A stretch of DNA of 64,000 nt, from contig OY482855.1 in the NCBI GenBank assembly GCA_960531495.1, positions 1,612,001 through 1,676,000 on the forward strand. Reading direction: 5' to 3'. A model generated the notes under the pieces. It saw only the letters and a program-made list of their open reading frames with translations, was not told the DNA's origin and searched no databases. The position numbers and the translations under genes were made by a program. The DNA comes from Zeus faber. Taxonomy: Eukaryota; Chordata; Actinopteri; Zeiformes; Zeidae. Below are positions 33,905-47,287 of the stretch, piece after piece (positions within the stretch are counted from its first letter, which is position 1; every line of letters starts with the position of its first letter).

Positions 33905-36900
33905 TGAAAGGTTGAAAGAAAGAATGAAAGAATGAAAGAAAGATTGAAAGATTGAAAGAAAGATTGGAAGAAAGAATGAAAGTATGAAAGAAAGATTGAA
34001 AGATCGAAGGAAAGATTGAAAGAACGATTGAAAGAAAGAATGAAAGAATGAAAGAAAGATTGAAAGATTGAAAGAAAGATTGAAAGTAATAAAGATTGAA
34101 AGAAGGAATGAAGGAAAAATTGAATGTTTGAAAGACTGAAAGAATGAATGAAAGAAAGCTTGAAAGAAAGATTGAAAGAAAGATTTTAAGAAAGGTTGAA
34201 AGACTGAAAGAAAGAATGAAAGAAAGAATGATTGAAAGATTGAAAGAAAGAATGAAAGATTGAAAGAAAGAATATAAGAACGATTGAAAGAAAGATTGAA
34301 AGTAAGATTGAAAGTTTGAAAGAAAGATTGAAAGACTGAAGGAAAGAATGAGTGAAAGATTGAAAGAAAGATTAAAAGAAAAAAAGATTGAAAGTATTAA
34401 AGACTGAAAAAAATATTGAAAGAAAGATTGAAAGATTGAAAGATAGAATGAAAGAAAGATTGAAAGATTGAAAGATTGAAAGAAAGAATGAAAGAAAGAT
34501 TGAAAGAAAAAAATATTGAAGGAAAGATTGAAAGATTGAATGACTGAAAGAAAGAATGACTGAAAGAAAGATTGACAGACAGAAAGATTGAAAGAAAGAA
34601 TGAAAGAAAGATTGAAAGAAAGAATGAAAGAAAGATTGAAAGTTTGAAAGAAAGATTGAAAGAAAGATTGAAAGACTGAAAGAAAGAATGAAAGGCAGAT
34701 TGAAAGAAAGATTGAAAGTAAGAAAGATTGAAAGAAAGAATGAAAGAAAGATTGAAAGATTGCAAGAAAGAATGAAAGAAATATTGAAAGATTGAAATAT
34801 TGAAAGAAAGAATGAAAGAAAGATTGAAAGATTGAAAGAAAGATTGAAAGAAAGATTGAAAGAAAGAATGAAAGAAAGATTGAAAGAAAGAATGAAAGAA
34901 AGATTGAAAGTTTGAAAGAAAGATTGAAAGAAAGATTTATAGAAAGATTGAAAGACTGAAAGAAAGAATGAAAGAAAGATTGAAAGATTGAAAGATTGAA
35001 AGATTGAAAGAGAGAATGAAAGAAAGATTGAAAGAAAAAAATATTGAAGGAAAGATTGAAAGATTGAATGACTGAAAGAAAGAAAGACTGAAAGAAAGAT
35101 TGACAGACAGAAAGATTGAAAGAAAGAATGAAAGAAAGATTGAAAGAAAGAATGAAAGAAAGATTGAAAGTTTGAAAGAAAGATTGAAAGAAAGATTTAA
35201 AGAAAGATTGAAAGACTGAAAGAAAGAATGAAAGGCAGATTGAAAGAAAGATTGAAAGTAAGAAAGATTGAAAGAAAGAATGAAAGAAAGATTGAAAGAT
35301 TGCAAGAAAGAATGAAAGAAATATTGAAAGATTGAAATATTGAAAGAAAGAATGAAAGAAAGATTGAAAGATTGAAAGAAAGATTGAAAGAAAGATTGAA
35401 AGAAAGAATGAAAGAAAGATTGAAAGATTGAAAGAAAGATTGAAAGAAAGATTGAAAGAAAGAATGAAAGAAAGATTGAAAGAAAGAATGAAAGAAAGAT
35501 TGAAAGTTTGAAAGAAAGATTGAAAGAAAGATTTATAGAAAGATTGAAAGACTGAAAGAAAGAATGAAAGGCAGATTGAAAGAAAGATTGAAAGTAAGAA
35601 AGATTGAAAGAAAGAATGAAAGAAAGATTGAAAGATTGCAAGAAAGAATGAAAGAAATATTGAAAGATTGAAATATTGAAAGAAAGAATGAAAGAAAGAT
35701 TGAAAGATTGAAAGAAAGATTGAAAGAAAGATTGAAAGATTGAAATAAAGATTGAAAGTTTGAAAGAAAGATTGAAAGAAAGATTTAAAGAAAGAAAGAT
35801 TGAAAGATTGAATGATTGATAGAAAGACTGAAAGAAAGAATGACGGACAGAAAGATTGAAAGAAAGAATGAAAGAAAGATTGAAAAAAAGATTGAAAGAC
35901 TGAAAGAAAGAATGAAAGAAACATTGAAAGATTAAACAATTGAAAGAAAGATTGCAAGAAAGATGGAAAGTAAGATTGAAAGAAATAAAGATTGAAAGAA
36001 ATAACAAAAGAAAGATTGAAAGAAATAATGAAAGAAATATTGAAAGACTGAAAGAAAGAATGAAAGGCAGATTGAAAGAAAGATTGAAAGTAAGAAAAAT
36101 TGAAAGAAAGAATCAAAGAAAGATTGAAAGATTGCAAGAAAGAATGAAAGAAATATTGAAAGATTGAAATATTGAAAGAAAGAATGAAAGAAAGATTGAA
36201 AGATTGAAAGAAAGATTGAAAGAAAGATTGAATGAAAGATTGAAAGAAAGATTGAAAGAATGATTTAAACAAAGAAAGATTGAAAGTAAGAAAGATTGAA
36301 AGAAATATTGAACGAAAGATTGAAAGAAAGGATGAAAGAAAGATTGAAAGAAAGATTGAAAGATTGAAATATTGAAAGAAAGAATGAAAGAAAGATTGAA
36401 AGATTGAAAGATTGAAAGATTGAAATAAAGATTGGAAGTTTGAAAGAAAGATTGAAAGAAAGATTTAAAGAAAGATTGAAAGACTGAAAGAAAAAATGAA
36501 AGGCAGTTTGAAAGAAAGATTGAAAGTAAGAAAGATTGAAAGAAAGAATGAAAGAAAGATTGAAAGATTGCAAGAAAGAATGAAAGAAATATTGAAAGAT
36601 TGAAATATTGAAAGAAAGAATTAAAGAAAGATTGAAAGATTGAAAGAATGATTGAAAGAAAGATCTAAATAAAGATTGAAAGTTTGAAAGAAAGAAAGAA
36701 AGATTGAAAGAAAGATTGAAAGAAAGATTGAAAGAAAGAATGAAACAAAGATTGAAAAAGGATGAAAGAAAGATTGAAAGAAAGATTGAAAGAAAGAAAG
36801 ATTGAAAGATTGAATGATTGAAAGAAAGACTGAAAGAAAGAATGACGGACAGAAAGATTGAAAGAAAGAATGAAAGAAATATTGAAAAAAAGAGTGAAAG

Positions 36901-39900
36901 ATTAAACAATTGAAAGAAAGATTGCAAGAAAGATGGAAAGAATGAAAGATTGAAATAATGATTGAAAGTTTGAAAGAAAGATTGAAAGAAAGATTGAAAG
37001 ATTTAAAGAAAGAATGAAAGAAAGATTGAAAGATTGAAATATTGAAAGAAAGAATGAAAGAATGAAAGATAGATTGAAAGACTGAAAGAAATATTGCAAG
37101 AAGGAGAGAATGAAAGTAAGAAAGATTGAATGAAAAATTGAAAGATTGAAAGATTGAAAGAAAGAATGAAAGAAAGATTGAAAAATTGAAAGAGATACTG
37201 AAAGAAAGATTGAAAGTAAGAACGATTGAAAGAAAGCTTGAAACGAAAGATTGAAAGAAAGAATGAAAGAAAGATTGAAAGATTGAACGATTGAAAGAAA
37301 GAATGAAAGATTGAAAGAAAGAATAAAAGAACGATTGAAAGAAAGAATGAAAGAATGAAAGAAAGATTGAAAGATTGAAAGAATATTGAAAGAAAGAGAG
37401 AATGAAAGTAAGAAAGATTGAAAGAAAGATTGAAAGTAAAAAAGATTGAAAGAAAGAATGAAAGAAAAATTGAAAGATTGAAAGATTGAAAGAAAGATTT
37501 AAAGAAAGATTTAAAGAAAGATTGAAAGACTGAAAGAAAGAATGAATAAAAGAATTAAAGAAAGATTGAAAGATCGAAAGATTGAAAGATTGAAAGAAAG
37601 ATTGAAAAAAGAATGATTAAAAGAAAGAAAGATTTAAAGAATGAAAGATTTAAAGAAAGATTGAAAGACTAAAAGTAAGAATGAAAAAAAAGAATGAAAG
37701 AAAGATTGAAAGATTGAAAGATTGAAAGAAAGAATGAAAGATTGAAAGAAAGAATGAAAGAACGATTGAAAGAAAGAATGAAAGAATGAAAGAAAGATTG
37801 AAACATTGAAAGAAATATTGAAAGAAAGAGAGAATGAAAGTAAGAAAGATGGAAAGAAAAATTGAAAGATTGAAAGATTGAAAGAAAGAATTAAAGAAAG
37901 ATTGAATGATTGAAAGATTGAAAGAAAAATTGAAAGAAAGATTGAAAAAAAGATTGAAAGAAATAAAGATTGAAAGAAATAACAAAAGAAAGATTGAAAG
38001 AAATATTGAAAGACTGAAAGAAAGAATGAAAGGCAGATTGAAAGAAAGATTGAAAGTAAGAAAAATTGAAAGAAAGAATCAAAGAAAGATTGAAAGATTG
38101 CAAGAAAGAATGAAAGAAATATTGAAAGATTGAAATATTGAAAGAAAGAATGAAAGAAAGATTGAAAGATTGAAAGAAAGATTGAAAGAAAGATTGAATG
38201 AAAGATTGAAAGAAAGATTGTAAGAATGATTTAAACAAAGAAAGATTGAAAGTTAGAAAGATTGAAAGAAATATTGAACGAAAGATTGAAAGAAAGGATG
38301 AAAGAAAGATTGAAAGAAAGATTGAAAGATTGAAATATTGAAAGAAAGAATGAAAGAAAGATTGAAAGATTGAAAGATTGAAAGATTGAAAGATTGAAAT
38401 AAAGATTGGAAGTTTGAAAGAAAGATTTAAAGAAAGATTGAAAGACTGAAAGAAAAAATGAAAGGCAGTTTGAAAGAAAGATTGAAAGTAAGAAAGATTG
38501 AAAGAAAGAATGAAAGAAAGATTGAAAGATTGCAAGAAAGAATGAAAGAAATATTGAAAGATTGAAATATTGAAAGAAAGAATGAAAGAAAGATTGAAAG
38601 ATTGAAAGAATGATTGAAAGAAAGATTGAAATAAAGATTGAAAGTTTGAAAGAAAGAAAGAAAGATTGAAAGAAAGATTGAAAGAAAGATTGAAAGAAAG
38701 AATGAAACAAAGATTGAAATAAAGAATGAAAGAAAGATTGAAAGAAAGATTGAAAGAAAGAAAGATTGAATGATTGAAAGAAAGACTGAAAGAAAGAATG
38801 ACGGACAGAAAGATTGAAAGAAAGAATGAAAGAAATATTGAAAAAAAGATTGAAAGATTAAACAATTGAAAGAAAGATTGCAAGAAAGATGGAAAGAATG
38901 AAAGATTGAAATAATGATTGAAAGTTTGAAAGAAAGATTGAAAGAAAGATTGAAAGATTTAAAGAAAGAATGAAAGAAAGATTGAAAGATTGAAATATTG
39001 AAAGAAAGAATGAAAGAATGAAAGATAGATTGAAAGACTGAAAGAAATATTGAAAGAAGGAGAGAATGAAAGTAAGAAAGATTGAATGAAAAATTGAAAG
39101 ATTGAAAGATTGAAAGAAAGAATGAAAGAAAGATTGAAAAATTGAAAGAAATACTGAAAGAAAGAAAGAAAGATTGAAAGTAGGAACGATTGAAAGAAAG
39201 CTTGAAACAAAAGATTGAAAGAAAGAATGAAAGAAAGATTGAAAGATTGAACGATTGAAAGAAAGAATGAAAGATTGAAAGAAAGAATAAAAGAACGATT
39301 GAAAGAAAGAATGAAAGAATGAAAGAAAGATTGAAAGATTGAAAGAATATTGAAAGAAAGAGAGAATGAAAGTAAGAAAGATTGAAAGAAAGATTGAAAG
39401 TAAAAAAGATTGAAAGAAAGAATGAAAGAAAAATTGAAAGATTGAAAGATTGAAAGAAAGATTTAAAGAAAGATTTAAAGAAAGATTGAAAGACTGAAAG
39501 AAAGAATGAATAAAAGAATTAAAGAAAGATTGAAAGATCGAAAGATTGAAAGATTGAAAGAAAGATTGAAAAAAGAATGATTAAAAGAAAGAAAGATTTA
39601 AAGAATGAAAGATTTAAAGAAAGATTGAAAGACTAAAAGTAAGAATGAAAAAAAAGAATGAAAGAAAGATTGAAAGATTGAAAGATTGAAAGAAAGAATG
39701 AAAGATTGAAAGAAAGAATGAAAGAACGATTGAAAGAAAGAATGAAAGAATGAAAGAAAGATTGAAAGATTGAAAGAAATATTGAAAGAAAGAGAGAATG
39801 AAAGTAAGAAAGATGGAAAGATTGAAAGAAAGAATTAAAGAAAGATTGAATGATTGAAAGATTGAAAGAAAAATTGAAAGAAAGATTGAAGAAAGAAAGA

Positions 39901-42900
39901 TTTAAAGAAAAAAAGATTTAAAGAAAGATTGAAAGACTAAAAGTAAGAATGAAAAAAAAGATTGAAAGAAAGATTGAAAAAAGAAAGAAAGATTGAAAGA
40001 AAGCTTGAAAGAAAGATTGAAAGAAAGAATGAAAGTTTGAAAGAAAGATTGAAAGAAAGATTGAAAGACTGAAAGAAAAAATGAAAGAAAGATTAAAAGA
40101 GAGATTGAAAGATTGAAAGATTGAAAGAAAGAATGAAAGATTGAAAGAAAGAAACAAAAAAAGACTGATAAAAAGAAAGAATGTTTGAAAGATCAAAATA
40201 TTTAAAGAAAGAAAGATTGAAAGAAAGGTTGAAAGATAGAATGAAAGAAAGATTGAAAGATTGAAAGTTGTAAAGAAAGATTGAAAGAAAGATTTAAAGA
40301 AAGATTGAAAGACTAAAAAAAAGAATGAAAGAAAGATTGAAAGGTTGAAAGAAAGAATGAAAGAATGAAAGAAAGATTGAAAGATTGAAAGAAAGATTGG
40401 AAGAAAGAATGAAAGTATGAAAGAAAGATTGAAAGATCGAAGGAAAGATTGAAAGAACGATTGAAAGAAAGAATGAAAGAAAGATTGAAAGCTTGAAAGA
40501 AGGATTGAAAGAAAGATTTTAAGAAAGGTTGAAAGACTGAAAGAAAGAATGAAAGAAAGAATGATTGAAAGATTGAAAGAAAGAATGAAAGATTGAAAGA
40601 AAGAATATAAGAACGATTGAAAGAAAGATTGAAAGTAAGATTGAAAGTTTGAAAGAAAAATTGAAAGAAAAATTGAAAGAAAGATTGAAAGACTGAAGGA
40701 AAGAATGAGTGAAAGATTGAAAGAAAGATTAAAAGAAAAAAAGATTGAAAGTATTAAAGACTGAAAAAAATATTGAAAGAAAGATTGAAAGATTGAAAGA
40801 TAGAATGAAAGAAAGATTGAAAGATTGAAAGATTGAAAGAAAGAATTAAAGAAAGATTGAAAGACTGAAAAAAATATTGAAAGAAAGATTGAAAGATTGA
40901 AAGATAGAATGAAAGAAAGATTGAAAGATTGAAAGATTGAAAGAAAGAATGAAAGAAAGATTGAAAGACTGAAAGAAAGAATGAAAGAAAGATTGAAAGT
41001 GCGAAAGAAAGAATGAAAGAATTAAAGAAAGATTGAAAGAAATATTGAAAGAAAGAATGAAAGATTGAAAGAAAGAATGAAAGTAATAAAGATTAAAAGA
41101 AGGAATGAAGGAAAAATTGAATGTTTGAAAGACTGAAAGAATGAATGAAAGAAAGCTTGAAAGAAAGATTGAAAGAAAGATTTTAAGAAAGGTTGAAAGA
41201 ATGAAAGAAAGAATGAAAGAAAGAATGATTGAAAGATTGAAAGAAAGAATGAAAGATTGAAAGAAAGAATATAAGAACGATTGAAAGAAAGATTGAAAGT
41301 AAGATTGAAAGTTTGAAAGAAAGATTGAAAGAAAAATTGAAAGAAAGATTGAAAGACTGAAGGAAAGAATGAGTGAAAGATTGAAAGAAAGATTAAAAGA
41401 AAAAAAGATTGAAAGTATTAAAGACTGAAAAAAATATTTAAAGAAAGATTGAAAGATTGAAAGATAGAATGAAAGAAAGATTGAAAGATTGAAAGATTGA
41501 AAGAAAGAATGAAAGAAAGATTGAAAGACTGAAAGAAAGAATGAAAGAAAGATTGAAAGTGCGAAAGAAAGAATGAAAGAATTAAAGAAAGATTGAAAGA
41601 AATATTGAAAGAAAGAATGAAAGATTGAAAGAAAGAATGAAAAAAAGATTGTAAGAAAGAATGAAAGAAAGATTGAAAGATTGAAAGAAAGATTGAAAGA
41701 AAGATTGAATGTTTGAAAGAAAGATTGAAAGAAAGATTTAAAGAAAGATTGAAAGATTGAAAGAAAGATTGAAAGATAGATTTAAAGAAAGATTGAAAGA
41801 CTGAAAGAAAGATTGAAAGAAAGAAATATTTATAGAAAGAATGAAAGAAAGATTGAAAAAAGAAAGATAGATTGAAAGAAAGATTGAAAGATTGAAAGAA
41901 AGAATGAAAGAAAGATTTAAAAAAAGATTGAAAAAAAGAAAGATTGAAAGAAAGATTGAAAGACAGATTGAAAGACTGAAGGAAAGAATGAAAGAAAGAT
42001 GGAAAGAAAGATGGAAAGAAAGATTGAAAGAAAGAAAGATTGAAAGAAATATTGAAAGAAAGATTGAAAGATTGAAAGACAGAATGAAAGAAAGATTGAA
42101 AGATTGAAAGAAAGAATGAAAGAAAGATTGAAAGAAAGATGGAAAGAAAGATTGAAAGAAAGAAAGATTGAAAGAAATAATGAAAGAAAGATTGAACGAT
42201 TGGAAGAAATTTTGAAAGATAGAAAAATTGAAAGTAGGAAAGATTGAAAGAAAGAATGAAAGAAAGATTGAAAGATTGAAAGAAAGAATGAAAGAAAGAT
42301 TGAAAGATTGAAATATTGAAAGAAAGAATGAAAAAAAGATTGAAAGACTGAAAGAAAGAATGAAAGAAAGATTGAAAGATTAAACAATTGAAAGAAAGTT
42401 TGCAAGAAAGTTTGAAAAAAGAAAGATTGAAAGAAAGAATGAAAGAAAGATTGAAAGATAGATGGATAGAAAGATTGAAAGAAAGAAAGATTGAAAGAAT
42501 AACAAAAGAAAGATTGAAAGATTGGAAGAAATATTGAAAGATAGAAAAATTGAAAGTAAGAAAGATTGAAAGAAAGAATTAAAGAAAGATTGAAAGATTG
42601 AAAAAAAGAATGAAAGAAAGATTGAAATATTGAAAGAAAGAATGAAAGAAAGATTGAAAGATTGAAATAAAGATTGAAAGAAAGATTGAACGATTGATAG
42701 ATTGAAATAAAGATTGAAAGTTTGAAAGAAAGATTGAAAGAACGATTCAAAGAAAGAAAGATTGAAAGAAATATTGAAAGAAAGATTGAAAGATTGAAAG
42801 AAAGATTGAAAGAAAGAATGAAAGAAAGATTGAAAGATTGAAATAAAGAATGGAAGAAAGATTGAAAGATTGAAAGATTGAAATAAAGAATGAAAGTTTG

Positions 42901-45900
42901 AAAGAAAGATTGAAAGAAAGATTTAAAAAAAGAAAGATTGAAAGTAAGAAAGATTGAAAGACATATTGAAAGAAAGATTGAAAGATTGAAAGAAAGATTG
43001 AAAGAAAGAATGAAAGAAATATTGAAAGAAAGATTGAAAGAAAGATTGAAAGACTGAAGGAAAGAATGAAAGAAAGATTGAAAGAAAGATTGAAAGAAAG
43101 AAAGATTGAAAGAATGAATGATTGAAAGATTGAATGATTGAAAGATTGAAAGAAAGATTGAAAGAAAGATTGAAAGAAAGATTGAACGACTGAAAGATTG
43201 AAAGAAAGATTGAAAGTTTGAAAGAGAGATTGAAAGACTGAAAGATAGATTGAAAGATTGAAGATTGAAAGATTGAAAGAAAGATTGAAAGAAAGATTGA
43301 AAGAAAGATTGAACGACAGAAAGATTGAAAGAAAGATTGAAAGTTTGAAAGAAAGATTGAAAGACTGAAAGAAATAATGAAAGAAAGATTGAAAGACTGA
43401 AAGAAATAATGAAAGAAAGATTGAAAGAAAGAATGAAAGAAAGATTGAAAGAAAGATGGATAGAAAGATTGAAAGAAAGAAAGATTGAAAGAAATAACAA
43501 AAGAAAGATTGAAAGAAATAATGAAAGAAAGATTGAAAAATTGGAAGAAATATTGAAAGATAGAAAAATTGAAAGTAAGAAAGATTGAAAGAAAGAATGA
43601 AAGAAAGATTGAAAGATTGAAAGAAAGAATGAAAGAAAGATTGAAAGATTGAAATATTGAAAGAAAGAATGAAAGAAAGACTGAAAGATTGAAAGAAAGA
43701 TTGAAAGAAAGATTGAAAGATTGAAATATTTAAAGAAAGATTGAAAGAAAGAATGAAAGAACAATTGAAAGAAAGAATGAAAGAATGAAAGAAAAATTGA
43801 AAGCTTGAAAGAAAGAATGAAAGAACGATTGAAAGATTGAAAGATTGAAAGATTGAAAGAAAGAATGAAAGAAAGATTGAAAGAAAGATGGAAAGAAAGA
43901 ATGAAAGAAAGATTGAAAGATTGAAAGAAAGAATGAAAGAAAGATTGAAAGATTGAAATATTGAAAGAAAGAATGAAAGAAAGACTGAAAGACTGAAAGA
44001 AATATTGAAAGAAAGATTGAACGATTGAAAGATTGAAATAAAGATTGAAAGTTTGAAAGAAAGATTGAAAGAACGATTCAAAGAAAGAAAGATTGAAAGA
44101 AATATTGAAAGAAAGATTGAAAGATTGAAAGAAAGATTGAAAGAAAGAATGAAAGAAAGATTGAAAGATTGAAATAAAGAATGAAAGAAAGATTGAAAGA
44201 TTGAAAGATTGAAATAAAGAATGAAAGTTTGAAAGAAAGATTGAAAGAAAGATTTAAAAAAAGAAAGATTGAAAGTAAGAAAGATTGAAAGACATATTGA
44301 AAGATTGAAAGAAAGAATGAAAGAAATATTGAAAGACAGATTGAAAGAAAGATTGAAAGACTGAAGGAAAGAATGAAAGAAAGATTGAAAGAAAGATTGA
44401 AAGAAAGAAAGATTGAAAGAATGAATGATTGAAAGATTGAATGATTGAAAGATTGAAAGAAAGATTGAAAGAAAGATTGAAAGAAAGATTGAACGACTGA
44501 AAGATTGAAAGAAAGATTGAAAGTTTGAAAGAGAGATTGAAAGACTGAAAGATAGATTGAAAGATTGAAGATTGAAAGATTGAAAGAAAGATTGAAAGAA
44601 AGATTGAACGACTGAAAGATTGAAAGAAAGATTGAAAGTTTGAAAGAAAGATTGAAAGAATGAAAGAAAGATTGAAAGAAAGATGGATAGAAAGATTGAA
44701 TGAAAGAAAGATTGAACAATTGGAAGAAATATTGAAAGATAGAAAAATTGAAAGTAAGAAAGATTGAAAGAAAGAATGAAAGAAAGATTGAAAGATTGAA
44801 AGAAAGAATGAAAGAAAGATTGAAAGATTGAAATATTGAAAGAAAGAATGAAAGAAAGACTGAAAAAAGAAAGATTGAAAGAAAGATTGAAAGAAAGATT
44901 GAAAGACTGATGGAAAGAATGAAATAAAGATTGAAAGAAAGATTGAAAGAAAGAAATATTGAAGGAAAGATTGAAAGATTGAATGATTGAAAGAAAGACT
45001 GAAAGAAAGATTGACGGACAGAAAGATTGAAAGAAAGAATGAAAGAAAGATTGAAAGAAAGAATGAAAGAAAGATTGAAAGATTAAACAATTGAAAGAAA
45101 GATTGCAAGAAAGATTGAAAGAAATAATAAAAGAAAGATTGAACGATTGGAAACAATATTGAAAGAAAGAAAGATTGAAAGTAAGATAGATTGAAAGAAA
45201 GAATGAAAGAAAGATTGAAAGATTGAAAGAAAGAATGAAAGAAAGATTGAAAGATTGAAAGAAAGATTGAAAGATTGAAAGATTTAAATAAAGACTGAAA
45301 GTTTGAAAGAAAGATTGAAAGAAAGATTTAAAGAAAGATTGAAAGACTGAAAGAAAGAATGAAAGGCAGATTGAAAGAAAGATTGAAAGTAAGAAGGTTT
45401 GAAAGAAAGAATGAAAGAAAGATTGAAAGATTGCAAGAAAGAATGAAAGAAAGATTGAAAGATTGAAATATTGAAAGAAAGAATGAAAGAAAGATTGAAA
45501 GATTGAAAAAAGAATGAAAGAACGATTGGAAGAAAGATTGAAAGATTGAAAGATTGAAATAAAGATTGAAAGTTTGAAAGAAGGATTGAAAGAAAGACTG
45601 AAAGAAAGATTGAAAGATTGAAAGAAAGATTGAAATAAAGATTGAAAGATTGAAATATTGAAAGAAAGAATGAAAGAAAGATTGAAAGATTGAAAGAAAG
45701 ATTGAAAGAAAGATTGAAAGAATGAAAGATTGAAATAATGATTCAAAGTTTGAAAGAAAGATTGAAAGCAAGATTTAAACAAAGAAAGATTGAAAGTAAG
45801 AAAGATTGAAAGAAATATTGAATGAAAGATTGAAAGAAAGGATGAAAGAAAGATTGAAAGAAAGATTGAAAAAAAGAAAGATTGAAAGAAAGATTGAACG

Positions 45901-47057
45901 ACTGAAGGAAAGAATGAAAGAAAGATTGAAAGAAAGATTGAAAGAAAGAAATATTGAAGGAAAGATTGAAAGATTGAATGATTGAAAGAAAGACTGAAAG
46001 AAAGATTGACAGACAGAAAGATTGAAAGAAAGAATGAAAGAAAGATTGAAAGAAAGAATAAAAGAAATATTGAAAGATTAAACAATTGAAAGAAAGATTG
46101 CAAGAAAGATTGAAAAAAGAAAGATTGAAAGAAAGAATAAAAGAAAGATTGAAAGAAAGATGGAAAGAAAGAAAGATTGAAAGAAATAACAAAAGAAAGA
46201 TTGAAAGAAAGAATGAAAGAAAGATTGAACGATTGGAAGAAATATTGAAAGAAAGAAAGATTGAAAGTAAGATAGATTGAAAGTAAGAATGAAAGAAAGA
46301 TTGAAAGATTTAAAGAAAGAATGAAAGAAAGATTGAAAGATTGAAATATTGAAAGAAAGAATGAAAGAAAGATTGAAAGATTGAAAGAAAGATTGAAAGA
46401 TTGAAAGATTGAAATAAAGATTGAAAGTTTGAAAGAATGATTGAAAGAAAGATTTAAAGAAAGATTTAAAGAAAGATTGAAAGACTGAAAGAAAGAATGA
46501 AAGGCAGATTGAAAGAAAGATTGAAAGTAAGAAAGATTGAAGGAAAGAATAAAAGAAAGATTGAAAGATTGCAAGAAAGAATGAAAGAAATATTGAAAGA
46601 TTGAAATATTGAAAGAAAGACTGAAAGAAAGATTGAAAGTAAGAAAGAAAGATTGAAAGAAAGATTGAAAGAAAGATTTAAAGAAAGAAAGAAAGATTGA
46701 AAGAAAGACTGAAAGAAAGATTGAAAGAAAGATTGAAATAAAGAATGAAAGAAAGATTGAAAGAAAGATTGAAAGAAAGAAAGATTGAAAGATTGAATGA
46801 TTGATAGAAAGACTGAAAGAAAGAATGACGGACGGAAAGATTGAAAGAAAGAATGAAAGAAAGATTGAAAAAAAGATTGAAAGACTGAAAGAAAGAATGA
46901 AAGAAACATTGAAAGATTAAACAATTGAAAGAAAGATTGCAAGAAAGATGGAAAGAATGAAAGATTGAAATAATGATTGAAAGTTTGAAAGAATGATGAA
47001 AGAAAGATTTAAACAAAGAAAGATTACATTTACATTTACATTTAGTCATTTAGCAGA

Positions 47058-47074
47058 CGCTTTTATCCAAAGCG
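47058..47074 (-). other. LINE 3' hairpin with GGATA loop, copy 2
   Basis: Intact CGCTTT/AAAGCG stem with GGATA loop on the minus strand, as in copy 1. Confidence 0.85.
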
Positions 47075-47179
47075 ACTTACAAGGGAGAATAACATTCAGC
47101 TACATTGCGACAGAGATTAGTGTAACAACAACATTGGTGTAACAATAAATTCTGCAAGGTGGTGCTAAGTAATTGTAGA

Positions 47180-47287
47180 TTAGGACAGGAGGTACTCACT
47201 GAAGAGCTGGGTCTTCAGGTGCTTCTTAAAGACAGAGAGTGAGGTCCCCGCTCTGGTCATTTTTGGCAGCTCGTTCCACCAACGTGG
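47180..47287 (-). pseudogene. C-terminal remnant of LINE reverse-transcriptase ORF, copy 2
   Basis: The same 35-codon tail and TAA stop as at 32789-32896, with no difference that I can see. It is an inert passenger of the repeat unit. Confidence 0.78.

Larger units (their letters stand above)
32634..47024 (+). repeat. Large LINE-tagged unit, copy 1 (14.39 kb)
   Basis: The unit starts with the 263-bp LINE fragment and continues as GA array. Compared with copy 3, the offset is 17765 bp at the start, 17601 bp after a 164-bp tandem duplication private to copy 1, and 17609 bp after an 8-bp difference near 37210. The copies otherwise look nearly identical. I noticed only isolated substitutions (for example gaaacattg at 37801 against gaaagattg, and gttagaaag near 38251 against gtaagaaag) and reciprocal 12-bp steps near 43.3 and 44.3 kb. 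Confidence 0.9.
32897..47024 (+). repeat. GA-rich tetramer-lattice array, block G1
   Basis: This block has the same word composition as G0. Segments within it resemble each other, notably 34.2-36.2 kb, where a block with gcaagaaag, ggcagattg and gacagacag words recurs at roughly 0.3-0.55-kb spacing. A minus-strand frame of 1275 codons at 42747-46574 begins at TTG and is overlapped by other long open frames in the same DNA, so it is not a gene. I see nothing else in the block. Confidence 0.92.
47025..47287 (-). mobile_element. 5'-truncated L2-clade LINE fragment, copy 2
   Basis: Same 263 bp and same truncation point as copy 1, with the ancestral-looking gcgacttaca beside the hairpin. The left flank carries a 1-base deletion (gaatgatgaaag) that is shared with copy 3 and absent from copy 1. 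Copies 2 and 3 are therefore closer relatives in this stretch. Confidence 0.85.

Noticed and set aside
42747..46574. 1275-codon minus-strand open frame (with similar frames of 500-1118 codons elsewhere in the array) as a real repetitive protein
   Set aside because: It starts at TTG, the same DNA is open in other overlapping frames, and the residues are only those allowed by the tetramer words. There is no domain, signal peptide or splice context. Its copy at 60356-63712 reflects DNA duplication.
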